Shown in pieces: positions 42,866-53,452 of a stretch of 64,000 bases of DNA. A program made the position numbers and the translations under genes. The stretch is from Macrothele yani (lineage: Eukaryota; Arthropoda; Arachnida; Araneae; Macrothelidae), in contig CM077022.1 in the NCBI GenBank assembly GCA_039090855.1, positions 75,416,971 to 75,480,970 on the forward strand, given 5' to 3'. Positions within the stretch are counted from its first letter, which is position 1. Each line of letters begins with the position of its first letter. The notes beneath the pieces are model-generated. The model saw only the letters and a list, made by a program, of their open reading frames with translations, was not told the DNA's origin and did no database searches.

Positions 42866-44035
42866 ATGCACACACATTTAGTTGCTTAGCAAATTGCAAG
42901 AAAATGAGTGCTGAATGATGATGTTTCTTCCCCATTCTACAAATCATTCAACGAAAATTAAGTTAAAACAGAAGAAAGAAAGAAACCAACCAGTGCCATT
43001 TCCAGACAATGTGACGCACCGTACACAAATGCCGATATGCGGAGCCGCTCAGTGTTATTTATTTAAACACCGAAGATTTAACATATGTAAGTAGCACTAG
43101 TGGGCAAACCCCTATGATAAACATACGTGCACTTTTTGGTATAGATAGACAACACAAATGGCTTTAAACGGAAAAAGTGATTCGGAAAAAATGCGATGTA
43201 TGCCTGGAAAGAGAGAAAAAAATGCCTTGCTCACATGAACATGAGTTCATTTTAACGTAATTTTACATCTAGCTCACTGAATGACGTTTGGCCCTTAAAT
43301 TCTTTTGAAAATGAATCATCTGAGGTCGGGAAATAGTTTGTGTTTTAAAAATCGACAGTTTTTCTGTGAGAACATAAACACTTGGATATGCGTTGGTGGA
43401 AGTGTGCTAGTTGCCAGGGGAGTCGACTGTGCGGGTGTTCCGGGGCCTGCGCACCCATTGAAAGTTTTGCTCATTGAAAAGTTTTGCGTCTTTTACAATA
43501 ATTTTTTATTCACATTATTTTTACAAATTTGAACAGCCCTGGGATTGGAAAACGCAAATAATAATTAAAAAAAAAAATGATCTTCATGTTCAGGTGTTTT
43601 GAAAAAACCCTGGTTTTCCAAAATTCAGGGGAAAAAAATAAATAAATAACTGCCGAAAATGTTATGGTCATCTGGTCTTCGACAACAGGTTGACGCATTT
43701 TGTACAGATATCTATCTAACAACCTCAAAATCTAGGTTAAATAGAAACTTTTTGAAAAAAAAATTAGTCTACATTGTATTTCCATACCTAGCCCCCCCCC
43801 TCCGCCTTTTCTCTGCTCATGGTCCATGTCATTGTTATGGGCTTGAGCACCCATTGGATTTCTGGAAAGTTGGCGTCTATGCTAGTTGCATTACATTCGG
43901 AATTCTAGAGATGTATGCCAAAAATAAGATAAGACGAAACACTTGCCCCGTCAGTCAAAAATAAAGTCCATCCGCTCACGACATTTTTTGAGAAATGTTC
44001 TTCGGATACATGCTGATACGCCACTTTGTTTTTAG
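42866..44035. other. Unassigned stretch
   Basis: A patch at 43410-43465 and another at 43790-43860 both contain 'gcacccattg' next to G/C-rich sequence, perhaps remnants of one element. No coding motif. Confidence 0.4.
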
Positions 44036-44047
44036 GATACCTCATAC

Positions 44048-44264
44048 GCCGGCCCGGTGGCCTAAGCGATGGCCTCTGATCATTCGTCCGAAAGGGGTCC
44101 GGGTTCGAATCCCGGTGAGGCATGGATGTTGTGTTTGTCTTACGGCATTGGCTCTCTCCCTTCCCTGGAACCAGTGACCCTAAATTAGGGACGGGCGACT
44201 GCTTATAGCCCATTGAGTTGCTCACGGTGGTCGTTAAACCTCAAAAAAAAAAAAAAAAAAAGAA
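44048..44264 (+). mobile_element. SINE-1 copy lacking the A box
   Basis: Perfect 12-bp target duplications 'gatacctcatac' at 44036-44047 and 44265-44276 and a pure A run of about 19 show recent insertion. The head reads 'cggtggcctaagcg': about 8 bases covering the A-box core are deleted, while the B box is intact. Confidence 0.92.
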
Positions 44265-44276
44265 GATACCTCATAC

Positions 44277-44691
44277 ATGTTTACGAATTGCATATCTTTA
44301 CTTACGTTCAGAATTTTCATTTAATTGTTTTATCAAATCACTAGCACCCTCACTCGGGACTGGAAAGGAGGTCAGCTTTCTTTGTTTCTTATTTTGTCAC
44401 AAAAGATACATCCTAACACGGTCCAGTCCATCCTTAAATCTTCGGAAAGCATTACAGGTGTTTTTTTTTGTTCACAACTGTAATTGGGAGAAATTTCATA
44501 CATTAAGAATTCGTTTGAATCATGATATTTGGATCATACTCCACTACTTAGATATGATTTCAACAACCTGAACCCTGGGGGGGGGGGGTCAAAGACAAAA
44601 CTGAACTGGTGTCCATTTTTTTGATTCGTCCATGAATCATGGGATACAACCTTCATTACCGCGAGGATATTTTTATGGCTTCCTCATCATA
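44277..44691. other. Unassigned stretch
   Basis: It contains a G run near 44578-44588; nothing recognised. Confidence 0.4.
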
Positions 44692-46175
44692 CACTGGTTT
44701 CCATAAATTAAGCAACAAATGGAAAAATCGTGATAACTCAAAAAGTATGCAACCGATTTGGATGAAGTTTAGTGGTAAGCTCTATCAGACTAAATGCAAC
44801 AAAAAACGTAACATGTAATACAAAGCATTTACATTTTAAATGAGTGATGTAAATACGAAAATACAGAAGTATGGGCATCAAGATGAAATAGGAAAAGGTA
44901 CTTCAATACGGAGTGTGCTTACCTCGAACAGCAATACAAGCCCGACAGCGATGTTTCATGCTGTTAATTATGGTGTCTAGTAGTTCCGGGGTAGCTGTGC
45001 CAATTGCTCGAGAAAATCAGTGAAGAACCCCTGCATGCTTCGGGGTGGAGGCTGTGAAGGCCGACAACACGCCTCCCGAGAGCATCCCAGACATGCTCAA
45101 TGGGATTCAGATCGGGAGAGTGTGCTGGCCACTTCATACGGACTATAGTATCCTGTTCCAGGTACTCGTGCACGAGGCGAGCTGTGTGAAGGCGGGCGTT
45201 ATCTGCCTTCAGTACAAATGTGTCGCCAATTGCGGCCGCATACGGACGAACAATAGGGTTCACGATATCGTCTCTATACCTCTGAGCATTGAGGTTCCCA
45301 TGTGGCAACACATAGAGGTTGGTACGGCCGCCTAACGATATGCCTGCCTACACCAGAACACTACCACCACCACAGTTGTCCCTTTCCTGGATATTAGACG
45401 GAAGACCCCGAGTCCCGCGCCTCTCTCCAGGTATAAACTCGGCGAGAATCACTCGGTAAACAGTATGGTGACCCATCAGTGAACAGAGCTGACCTCCACT
45501 GATTTTGAGTCTAGTTCACATGCATTCGTGCCTAATTGAATCGTCCCCTCCTGTGGCAGGGGGTGCGGGGCACGCATAATACATGTAACCTTCTGTTTTT
45601 GCATGTAACCTTCTGTTTACCGTCGAAGCTGATACCGTCCGTTCGGTGGCTTCCGCAAGCACAGATCTGAGACGAGTCGGTGTAGCCACTCTTTTCCGCA
45701 GTGCCGAAAGCCGCAAATACCGGTCATCCGCGGAGGTCATCGCCCTTGGCCTACCTTCGCTGTACCTTCGGTAAGCTGTACCCGTGGCTTGGAACTGCTG
45801 CCCTGTCCTGTTGACCACAGAACAATCGACGTTGAGCCATCTTGCGACGTCCACCTGCCGTTGCAGTGCTTCGAGTCGGCCTATCGCTCTATAGCGTAAC
45901 TCCGCTGGTAAATGACGTCTCGAAGCTATGTTAACAAAATCGCTATCTCGAAATCTTGCCATTCACTGCCGCACATAAATTGGCGACTTCCTCCAAAACA
46001 GCTGGTTTTAAGCTTTTGCACAAAGCACCGCCAGGGCCACTCATTTACCTTCCGTACATCGATGCTGTATGCCTTCGCCCGTAACATATGCAAATTTCGT
46101 GCATTTGGAACTACTGTATATTTCGCCCCATTATCGCGATTTTTCAGTTTGTTGCTTAATTTATGGAAACCAGTG
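44692..46175 (-). mobile_element. Tc1-like transposon
   Basis: The ends 'cactggtttccataaattaa' and its complement are nearly perfect for about 45 bp. TA lies at 44690-44691 and 46176-46177. Confidence 0.92.
44964..45962 (-). pseudogene. Tc1-family transposase (DD34E), frameshifted
   Basis: 'MARFRDSDFVNIASRRH' starts at 45962. The HTH region 'AIGRLEALQRQVDVARWLNV' and 'TVSASTVNRRLHAK' follow. The middle is broken: the first catalytic site survives only as 'LFTDGSPYCLP' in another frame (Glu to Gly), and a stop replaces Trp in 'GSVLV*AGI'. The C-terminal half is open from 45311: 'VLKADNARLHTARLV' (second Asp), 'PAHSPDLNPIEHVWD' (Glu after 34). The last 25 residues are frameshifted. Confidence 0.87.
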
Positions 46176-46309
46176 TATTTTGGGAATGTTTTTTCCTTTG
46201 TATTTTTGTTCATTCACCCATAGTGAAATCCTAGGTGTGCCACTAATACTGGGGCCCCAAAATACTGTCCAACCCCCGGGCCCCCGTCTTCGTCTTCTTA
46301 GATGTGCTC

Positions 46310-46690
46310 TGCGCACCGGAAACGCGCTCCAACAAGGGAAGAATTTTTTAAATCGGACTCTTAAAAGCAGTGATATGAACAAAAATGAGATATACGTTTA
46401 CGCCCCCTGGTAGGAAAACTGTGAGCTATATTTACAGGAGGTATTCTCAAAAGGTTTTTCGAGGTGAGCTATATCGGTCCACGAAAATTTTTTTCCATCG
46501 AGTTTCCAGAAGCTTAGATTTTTCTGCAAATACATCAGAAGCAGAAATAAACATTTATGCCCCTGGTGGCCAAACCATTCCTCACCAAAAATTAGAAATT
46601 GCATGCAAAACATTTCCCATGAGAAACTGTTTCCGATGCAGAAGAGTTTTTTCAAATCGTACTAATAGCTGCAGAGATAGGGTGTCCACA
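46310..46690 (-). repeat. Dispersed piece of the 150-bp-monomer repeat
   Basis: Inverted relative to 58.15-59.47 kb. It contains complements of 'gatttgaaaaaactcttc', 'tgggaaatgttttgcat' and 'ggccaccaggggcataaa', about two and a half monomers. Confidence 0.78.
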
Positions 46691-47600
46691 GGCTGGCGGA
46701 CGGCCTGACAAACCGATAACAAGCACGATCTTTTTTAAAAAGACATGCTAAAAATATGAGAAATTAGCGCGGTTTCTCAAACAAAGAACGAGAAACGTGA
46801 AAAAAAAAAGGCGCTAGAGATTATACGTTCCTGTATTTTTATTTATTTTATTTTTAATAATTGTTTTAAACAAACATTTACCACATATCACGAGAACATG
46901 TCAAACACAATACGGGGCTGGCAATCAAGTTTTTTATGAAATGAGCAATGTTGAACATAGGCGTAGGAAAGGGAGGGGGATCAGGAGGCTAAAGCCCCCG
47001 CATTGGATATCAAGGCACATTTTTCTATTCAACGCCGAATCACATGATTTCTTTTTCTCTTTTAAACCCAGTGGCAGCTTTTCAGGTGAAGTAGGTGAAG
47101 TGCCCCTTCACCTATTTCATTTAAAATAACATTTTATTCAGTAATTCTGTGTATATATTCTTCTTTGCCTTTATTGAGTGCCAAAATGCTCAAAATTCTT
47201 ATTAGATCAATTCACAATGGGCGTTCAGTACGGAAACCAAGTCTCTCTACGCAAAACAGTTCAAGTGAAGAGCCAAAATGAGCATGCTTGGAAGTCTGCA
47301 GTTATCGGCCGAGTTACCATGGTAACCATGACGTCACCCTCTCCTATCTGCCGGGCAAGTGAAGAGTTTTAGCTTGAGACACTCAAGCTCTGCACCTGGA
47401 GTCGTGACCTTCGGAAGAGATCGCGGAGGAACGGGACGGATTACCCATGGTACCTTGCAATCCACTAGGGTTTTCTCGTTGCGGTACATGCTTTCCGAAA
47501 GAGATTTGTTTTTTCGTGCTTTGTGATTGTTTATCAAAAACTTCACCTGATACTTAAATTTCGTGTACAGTTTAACTGATAGTTTAAGTTTTTAGTATGT
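46691..47600. other. Unassigned, with hAT-like terminal motifs
   Basis: 'cataggcgtaggaaagggag' near 46956 and 'cagtggcagcttttcaggtg' near 47071 resemble hAT ends (CAGTGGC / CATAGGC). No partner end with a matching 8-bp duplication was found. One of them may be the left end of the hAT gene that follows. Confidence 0.4.
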
Positions 47601-47619
47601 ATTCTGTGAACGGCATTGT

Positions 47620-49950
47620 CTGTAATTTATTGCAAACTCCATTTGATCGATGGAAAGATGAAGATAAAAAAGACATTTTACTTCAAGGAAAAATGTCTCT
47701 TTTATCTTCACGGATTCACTGACAATTGTCGCCAAGAAAGAAATCAGGAAGAGCGGTAAATCTTACAATTTTAATTTTAAAAACTGTCGGTTTACTGAAT
47801 ATCTCTTCTTTCTCATGACAGAAAATGGCTTTGTAGAACTTCTGTGTTACAAAAATGATTTTCTTGGCCGTGTTACTTTATAGTAAAAAGCATTCGGCGT
47901 GGAATAAAGACGGTTTCTCAGATTTATTAAATATAACACAGTCACTTCATAAACATTCGGTCATTTCATAAACATGGTGATTCTAGCGAACACCTGAAAT
48001 GCGAATAAAAGTTAAGGAATGTTGAAAAAAATCAGAACATAAGGGAGAGTGCCAGGCTTTTGAAAAGGCATTTCAACGGAAACGTTCGTTTAAATAGACT
48101 TTTCCTGCAGACAGTGATTGATTCAGTACTGTATTTGAGCAAACAAGAACTAGCATTCAGTGACCGAGACGAAAGCATCGACTCGATAATTCATGGAAAT
48201 TTCACGGAATTACTTTTATTGTTGATATCAAGAATTCCTTTAGAAATTCAAAATCAATACGAAAAGATAAAAAATGTCTTCACAGGTGACTCAAAAACTA
48301 TTCAAAATGAATTAAGTGAATGTATTTCTGAATATATAAACGATCACGTTAAAAATGAAATAAATGAAGTTGAATGCTTTTCTATTCAAGTAGATGACAC
48401 CACAGACATAAATTAGACTTCTCGGTGCTCTTTAACAATAAGATTTGTTGTTCGGAAGGTGTATTGGCTGAGCGATTTTTGGGTTTCCACGAAATTTTGG
48501 AACAGTTTGATTATCAACACAAATTAATAGGACAATGTAACGATGGGGCAAGTGTAATGTCTGGACACTTGAATGGACTCCAGAAAAAATCAAGGATAAA
48601 GCTTCTCAAGCTGTTTTTGTTCATTGCTTAGCGCAATCGTTTGAAACTTGTATTACAGCAGAGTTTTTCTAAAATTTCTAAGTGTCGAATATTTTATGTA
48701 AGTCTCAGTGGAATTCCTTCGTTTTTTCACCACTCAGCGAAGCGATCTTATACACTCGCATCAACAACCGCAGGATGCATATTAACCATAACAGAAACTC
48801 TACAGTCCCCCACTTCGAAGTTAGTAAGTGTAATTGATGAAGACTGGCATAAATTGGAGGAAGCATTAGAATTTCTCACAAACAGTGAAAAATCAGACAA
48901 GAAATCAATTCAACTTGCCGAGGGGTTTTTAAATGGTATGAACACTTTTGAATTTACATTTTTGGCAATAGTATTTAATTAAATTTTTGGCTCCACCGAT
49001 ATATAATTCAAAATTTTGCGAAAACATCACTAGACATAAAGTACTGATGTCTAACTCAAATTAAAACAACTCGTGAAATTTTGAGCCATAAAAGGAACGA
49101 TGAGTAAGGCAACCCACTTTGTGCAAATAAAATTTAAGAGGATTTAGTACTTAATTTGAATAAGTAATATATATATACAGTATATATGTTTCCTCATCAT
49201 TTATGAGGAAATATATATACTTATATATATATTACTTATTCAAATTAAGTACTAAATCCTCTTAAATTTTATTTGCAAAAAGTAATTGCCTTAACGATGA
49301 GGTATTTGAAACACTGTTTGGAAAAGCTAGCAAAATCACAGAAATAAGCAGATCTATACGGGAATACGCTGCTCTTACAGAAGAAACAATTTTTCAAAAT
49401 TATATTGTATTTTGAAATTTCGGACCACATTCTTATGGAAATGGATATAAGATTTGAAGACTGTGAGAAACTTCAATTTGTCTGTCTTGCTGACACAACC
49501 AAGTTCGCCCAGTTTAATTCATGTTTTCCCTCCGACGCTTTTGAAAATCTACAACATTTTTACGGGAAAATATTTACTAAACTCCAGCGCCTTAAAAATG
49601 AACTGAGTCTTGTATATGCAGATGAAAAATTAAGGAATATATCGACTAAAGAACTTCTTCGAGTGCTTCATGGAGATAAAGACATTTTTGCAGAAGCTTG
49701 TAAATTGGTTTCCTCATTTTAACAATTTTATCTACAAATGTGTCAGTGGAAAGAAGTTTTTCTTGCCTTTAAAGAATACAAACTTACTCAAGAAACACTA
49801 TTTCTCAAGATAGACTTGCTTCTTTGGCAAATATTTCTATTCAGAAAGATATTTTATTGATGCTCACGAAGAAACAACCATTCTATGACGACATAATTGA
49901 CAAATTTGTAGCTTTAAAAGAAAGAAAAATTGACCTAATATACATAAAAA
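47620..49950 (+). pseudogene. hAT transposase (ZMYM1/DUF4371-like), heavily broken
   Basis: It reads 'LLQTPFDRWKDEDKKDILL' and 'RKSGKSYNFNFKNCRFTEYL' (N-terminal TTF-type zinc-binding region). 'LLKRHFNGNVRLNRLFLQTV' and 'FSIQVDDTTDI' (first catalytic Asp region) follow, then 'LAERFLGFHEILEQFDY', 'LIGQCNDGASVMSGHLNGLQ' (RNase H fold; second Asp in 'CNDGASVMSG'), 'LKLVLQQSFSKISKCRIF' and 'SGIPSFFHHSAKRSYTLA'. Further on are 'RFEDCEKLQFVCLADTT' and the dimerisation end 'LANISIQKDILLMLTKKQPF'. Stops and frameshifts occur near 48414, 48630, 48980, 49410 and 49720. A 144-bp palindrome sits at 49133-49276. It is inactive; intact relatives could drive the hAT-type non-autonomous elements nearby. Confidence 0.82.
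49133..49276. repeat. Palindromic MITE-like insert inside the hAT gene
   Basis: Arms of about 66 bp ('gcaaataaaatttaagagga' and its complement) meet near 49203. The hAT reading resumes after it ('NDEVFETLFGKASKI'), so it appears to be an insertion. The target duplication is unclear. Confidence 0.75.
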
Positions 49951-50198
49951 AGGTCAGTCTTCATATAGTAATTTTCATTGAAACAGTAGATATCTTTTCA
50001 TATTGCTCTTGTAGCTCTTCACCTATTTTTCCAACCACGAGCCGCCACTGTTTAAAGCCCAATTTTAAATCTTGTTCATTAAAAATATCAAAATCAATCT
50101 GGAAAACCGATAAAAAATTGCCTCAAATCACACATCGCGGATTTTTTCGAATCCGTTTGAATTCGTTTCAGTGGCGCATTTTCCCAAGTGGAAGCAAC

Positions 50199-50435
50199 CA
50201 GTGGCGTCCATATGAGTACTTTGGGGGGGGGGTAAGAAAAATCCTTACCTCCTTCAAGGCTGTCAAACATTTTAGTAAATGTACAAGATACTAAAATACA
50301 ACAAAAATAAAGAAGTTTAATGCCTTATTATTTTAAAAACTGCTTTAAAAAAAGGTTTCGTCTATTTTAGTGCTTTAAATTTATCAAAAATTTGGCTATA
50401 CCAACGGCTAGGACCCCCCCTTTATGGGCGCCCTT
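50199..50435. mobile_element. 237-bp hAT-type MITE
   Basis: It starts 'cagtggcgtccatatgag' and ends 'tttatgggcgcccTT' (complement 'aagggcgcccata'). Perfect 8-bp target duplications 'gaagcaac' lie at 50191-50198 and 50436-50443. Eight-base duplications and C/A-R-GGGCG ends identify hAT. It carries G and C runs just inside both ends. Confidence 0.85.
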
Positions 50436-50485
50436 GAAGCAACACACCAGCAGGGTTCACTCGCTGTTGCTCACACTCGTGGAAG

Positions 50486-50776
50486 ATGCCTTTATTAACA
50501 ATAAGACAAGAGGAAAGACCAATCACTGCGATAGAATCCTTACCAAGTTGTGAAGCTGCTGGTTTTTTCTTGTTTTTTTTTTACCACAGTATCAAGAAAT
50601 TACGAAAAACTCTATCAACGCTTCCTGTTTCACCAGCCACTCCGGAAAATACATTTTTCACTCTCAGGCGCCAGAAAATGTATCTTCGAAACACAATGTC
50701 TAATTCTTTCTGGACTTGATTTGCTGAACATTCATCGAGTAGTAGAAGTAAATACAGGATCCACATTTTGAAGGCA
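50486..50776 (+). pseudogene. C-terminal fragment of a second ZMYM1-like hAT transposase
   Basis: 'ITAIESLPSCEAAGFF', then 'KTLSTLPVSPATPENTF' and 'TLRRQKMYLRNTMSN', followed after a one-base shift by 'SGLDLLNIHRVVEVNTG'. This is the hAT dimerisation domain ('L..LP.S.A..E..FS.L...K..LR..M...RL..L.LL..H'). It differs in sequence from the 47.6-kb and 51.4-kb proteins, so it is a third hAT lineage. Confidence 0.78.
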
Positions 50777-50959
50777 ATGGTGGCCAAAGATGTCGCTAGA
50801 CTTTGAAATCAGGATGGGCGAGCGTTATTTTTGCTGGGGCAAGCTTGATAGCAACTTTTTTTACAAAACACTGAAAGAACGAACTTTTAATGCTCTTCAC
50901 TACCGGCTACAAAGAAATTTGTGCAATCCTCACCGGCTCACCCCTCCACCTGTGGACAC

Positions 50960-52107
50960 CAGTGGCGTATATTCGAGGCTAGCTAGGCTAGCTGCGAAGC
51001 CCAGAGAATACACATATAAAACTGAATTAAATATACACAAATAAAAGTCAATTTTCAACGGTATTAAAATATGTCGATGCTTTCGGTACGAAAAAAAACA
51101 ACAACAAAAAAACGCGTGCGGATTCACTTTTTTGATTCAGTCAGGCGAGAGAAAGCCAACGGCATAACGCAAGCAGCTCCTCCAGAGTCTTTGCAATTCT
51201 GATTCGAAAACCTTCCGTGTGCTGGCCTGCTAGCGTCTCCATGACAATATGAATCAGCTGGTAGAGGGTAATGGGCCATTGCTTTGGGCAAAGGTTCGCT
51301 CAGAAAAAAGAAGACTTAGACTATCTCAGTCACACGCATACTCCCGCCCATAAGAGTGTTTCGCGAGAGTTGTTTCAGTTTTTCTGAAGTGTAAATGAAT
51401 TAAAATCAGAGATATTATATCTTAAATTCGTGGCTTTGTTGGATTCGAACTGTTTTGATAAATTTTGGGAAAGCTTCCCTGAACATCTACTGTCAGAACT
51501 TAAAGAACTCTATGCTTCAAATTTTGATACAGCTCGATTAAAAAATGAACTGAAGGTGTTTAATTCCCTTGATGAATACGAAAACAAATCAGTACGTGTT
51601 ATATAAAGTTGAATAAATTGGACATAGTGTTTTGTGAGGTGTACAAATTAGCAGACCTCATATTAAACTGTTCATCAACAACTGCAACTGCTGAAAGAAG
51701 TTTTTCAGCATTAAAAAGAATCAAGATATATCTTAGTCACACAAGGACATGCACATTCGAAAAACTTGGCTGTTTTGTCAATAGAGAAAAGCATTCTTTC
51801 TAAATAAGAAAAAGTACTCGGAAGAAACATTTTATGAAAACGTAACACTCAAGTTCTCACAAAAGGAAAAAAGAATGGAGTTCATGTACAAATAAAGTAT
51901 TCAGAAGAAGAATGGAGTTCATGTACAAATAAGTGTTCAAATCCTCATAATTATTTGGTATCATGTTAGCAATGGCATGTACCTAAAATTTAGAAAAAAG
52001 TTACTTTTATTACTTAACAATTAAAAATTAAACTTCGCAATTAAAAAAAAACAGTACTGGGGGGACGGGTGAGATAGCCCAGGTCTCGGACCCAAGATAC
52101 GCCACTG
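50960..52107 (+). mobile_element. Internally deleted hAT element with transposase remnant
   Basis: The ends 'cagtggcgtatattcgag' and complement-matching 'aagatacgccactg' lie between perfect 8-bp duplications 'gtggacac' at 50952-50959 and 52108-52115. At 1148 bp it is far too short for a full hAT gene but keeps the C-terminal coding part. Confidence 0.9.
51422..51803 (+). pseudogene. hAT transposase C-terminus
   Basis: 'LKFVALLDSNCFDKFWESF', 'LKNELKVFNSLDEYENKSV', a TAA, then from 51609 'LADLILNCSSTTATAERSF', 'SALKRIKIYLSHTRTCTF', 'EKLGCFVNREKHSF'. The 'TTATAERSFSALKRIK.YL' block is the hallmark hAT dimerisation motif. The catalytic core is deleted. Confidence 0.85.
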
Positions 52108-52620
52108 GTGGACACACACATACACATACGGATCTGACTAGTTACACCGCTGGTGTAAGATACAAGTGCTACTAGAATGTTGCCTTTAACTTTTGCTTGC
52201 TCTGAATACATTGTCTTAAATTACTTTTCAAAATTTTGCATTTTTGCTTACGAAAAATAGTACTGTATCTGAACAATTTATTTGAAGGAACATGTCGGTT
52301 TTGTGCATTTAAATCAAATTTTAACGTCGTGCCACGAAGACACAATATATGTACCTCTCCACTTTTTAGTTACCTTCCTTCAAGCCAGCGACTTTGCCCT
52401 GCACTCTCTCCTATAAATTAGTCTTCAGCCGCTTCCTGCACTTTCATTGTCCCGGGGCAGTATTAAAAGCGCAAGTGTAGCTTTAGACTCCTTCCCGTGT
52501 TGGAAGCTCCTATTTTGTAAAGAAAGCAAACAGCAGAGCAATTTGTATAGTGATCTCTTCAGTGAATTAATATCCACCCTCCTCATTCGCCACCATGGGC
52601 GCCTACAAGAAATTTTTCAA

Positions 52621-53444
52621 GGGGTATCAAGTGTAACTAATTAAGGTTTGGCTAATATGTAGAAAACAGTAATCCGTGAAAATGAGAGATTAATACTATT
52701 ACTATTACTACTACTTACTTACTACACTAGAACACTACTACTACTATTATTATTATTAGTTGGTGCTGCTCTTGAAGAAAGTGTATGTTAGTAATAGTCA
52801 TGTGTTATCTTGTACACTGGTAACTGTTTTCAAAATAATGAACAGTGTCGAGCAGGGCCACGCCAAGCCTTTTAAGTTCAGCACACACCACCCTGAGCGG
52901 AACTTGTTCGGGCGTACTATACCTTACGATTTGCTAGGTGTTTTATTAATAAATAATCTATTAATAAATCTATTCAACTTTTCTAAATAATGAATTATTG
53001 ATAATTAACGCTTAATTGATTGTCCTAGATTAGCAATTATTTTCGGTGTTTGGGTACGAAACTACTTGAGCCCCCCACCATAATTTTTGAATTGCTATGC
53101 CCCTGATGCTGAATATGGAAAAAAGATTTTTATTTATTTATTTTAATTAAATCGCTTTGGTCTCAATAAGATGGAGCTTAGTCCATCTTATAAAGAATAA
53201 TACATTTCTATAAGGAAAAGAAATGCATTTTTTTCCAAATAGCACAGCACAGGATAGCCTGTCTATCATGGAAAAACATATTTTCTCTGTAGAAATATTT
53301 CAACTCACGCATTTCGAAATTGACACACACGCAGACAAAAACTTATTTAATTAAACAGAACGAAAAATATTGGGTGGGCACTGTCCCCTAGTGAAATTAT
53401 TAGAGGGGGCAAGATTCACCCCCTCAGTCGGCGCCTATGCCTCC
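52621..53444. other. Unassigned, with a hAT-like right end
   Basis: A CTA/TAC-rich patch lies at 52690-52760. 'caccccctcagtcggcgcct' (53418) followed by 'atg' resembles the CATAGGCGCCGACT hAT terminus in complement, but I could not find its left partner. Confidence 0.45.
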
Positions 53445-53452
53445 ATGTATAT

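Larger units (their letters stand above)
50786..52620 (+). mobile_element. hAT-N1 family, copy B, with nested hAT
   Basis: It begins 'gatgtcgctagactttgaaa', homologous to the start of copy A (55.43 kb), and shares 'ttttgctggggcaag' and 'cttttaatgctcttc'. After the nested hAT, 52.12-52.6 kb matches copies C and D inverted ('gtgtagctttagactccttc'). Terminal CAGGGA and target duplications are not recognisable. Confidence 0.72.

Noticed and set aside
46956..53439. One 6.5-kb hAT element spanning both CATAGGCG-like ends
   Set aside because: The 8-bp flanks do not match and the two ends differ after the first eight bases; several independent elements lie between.
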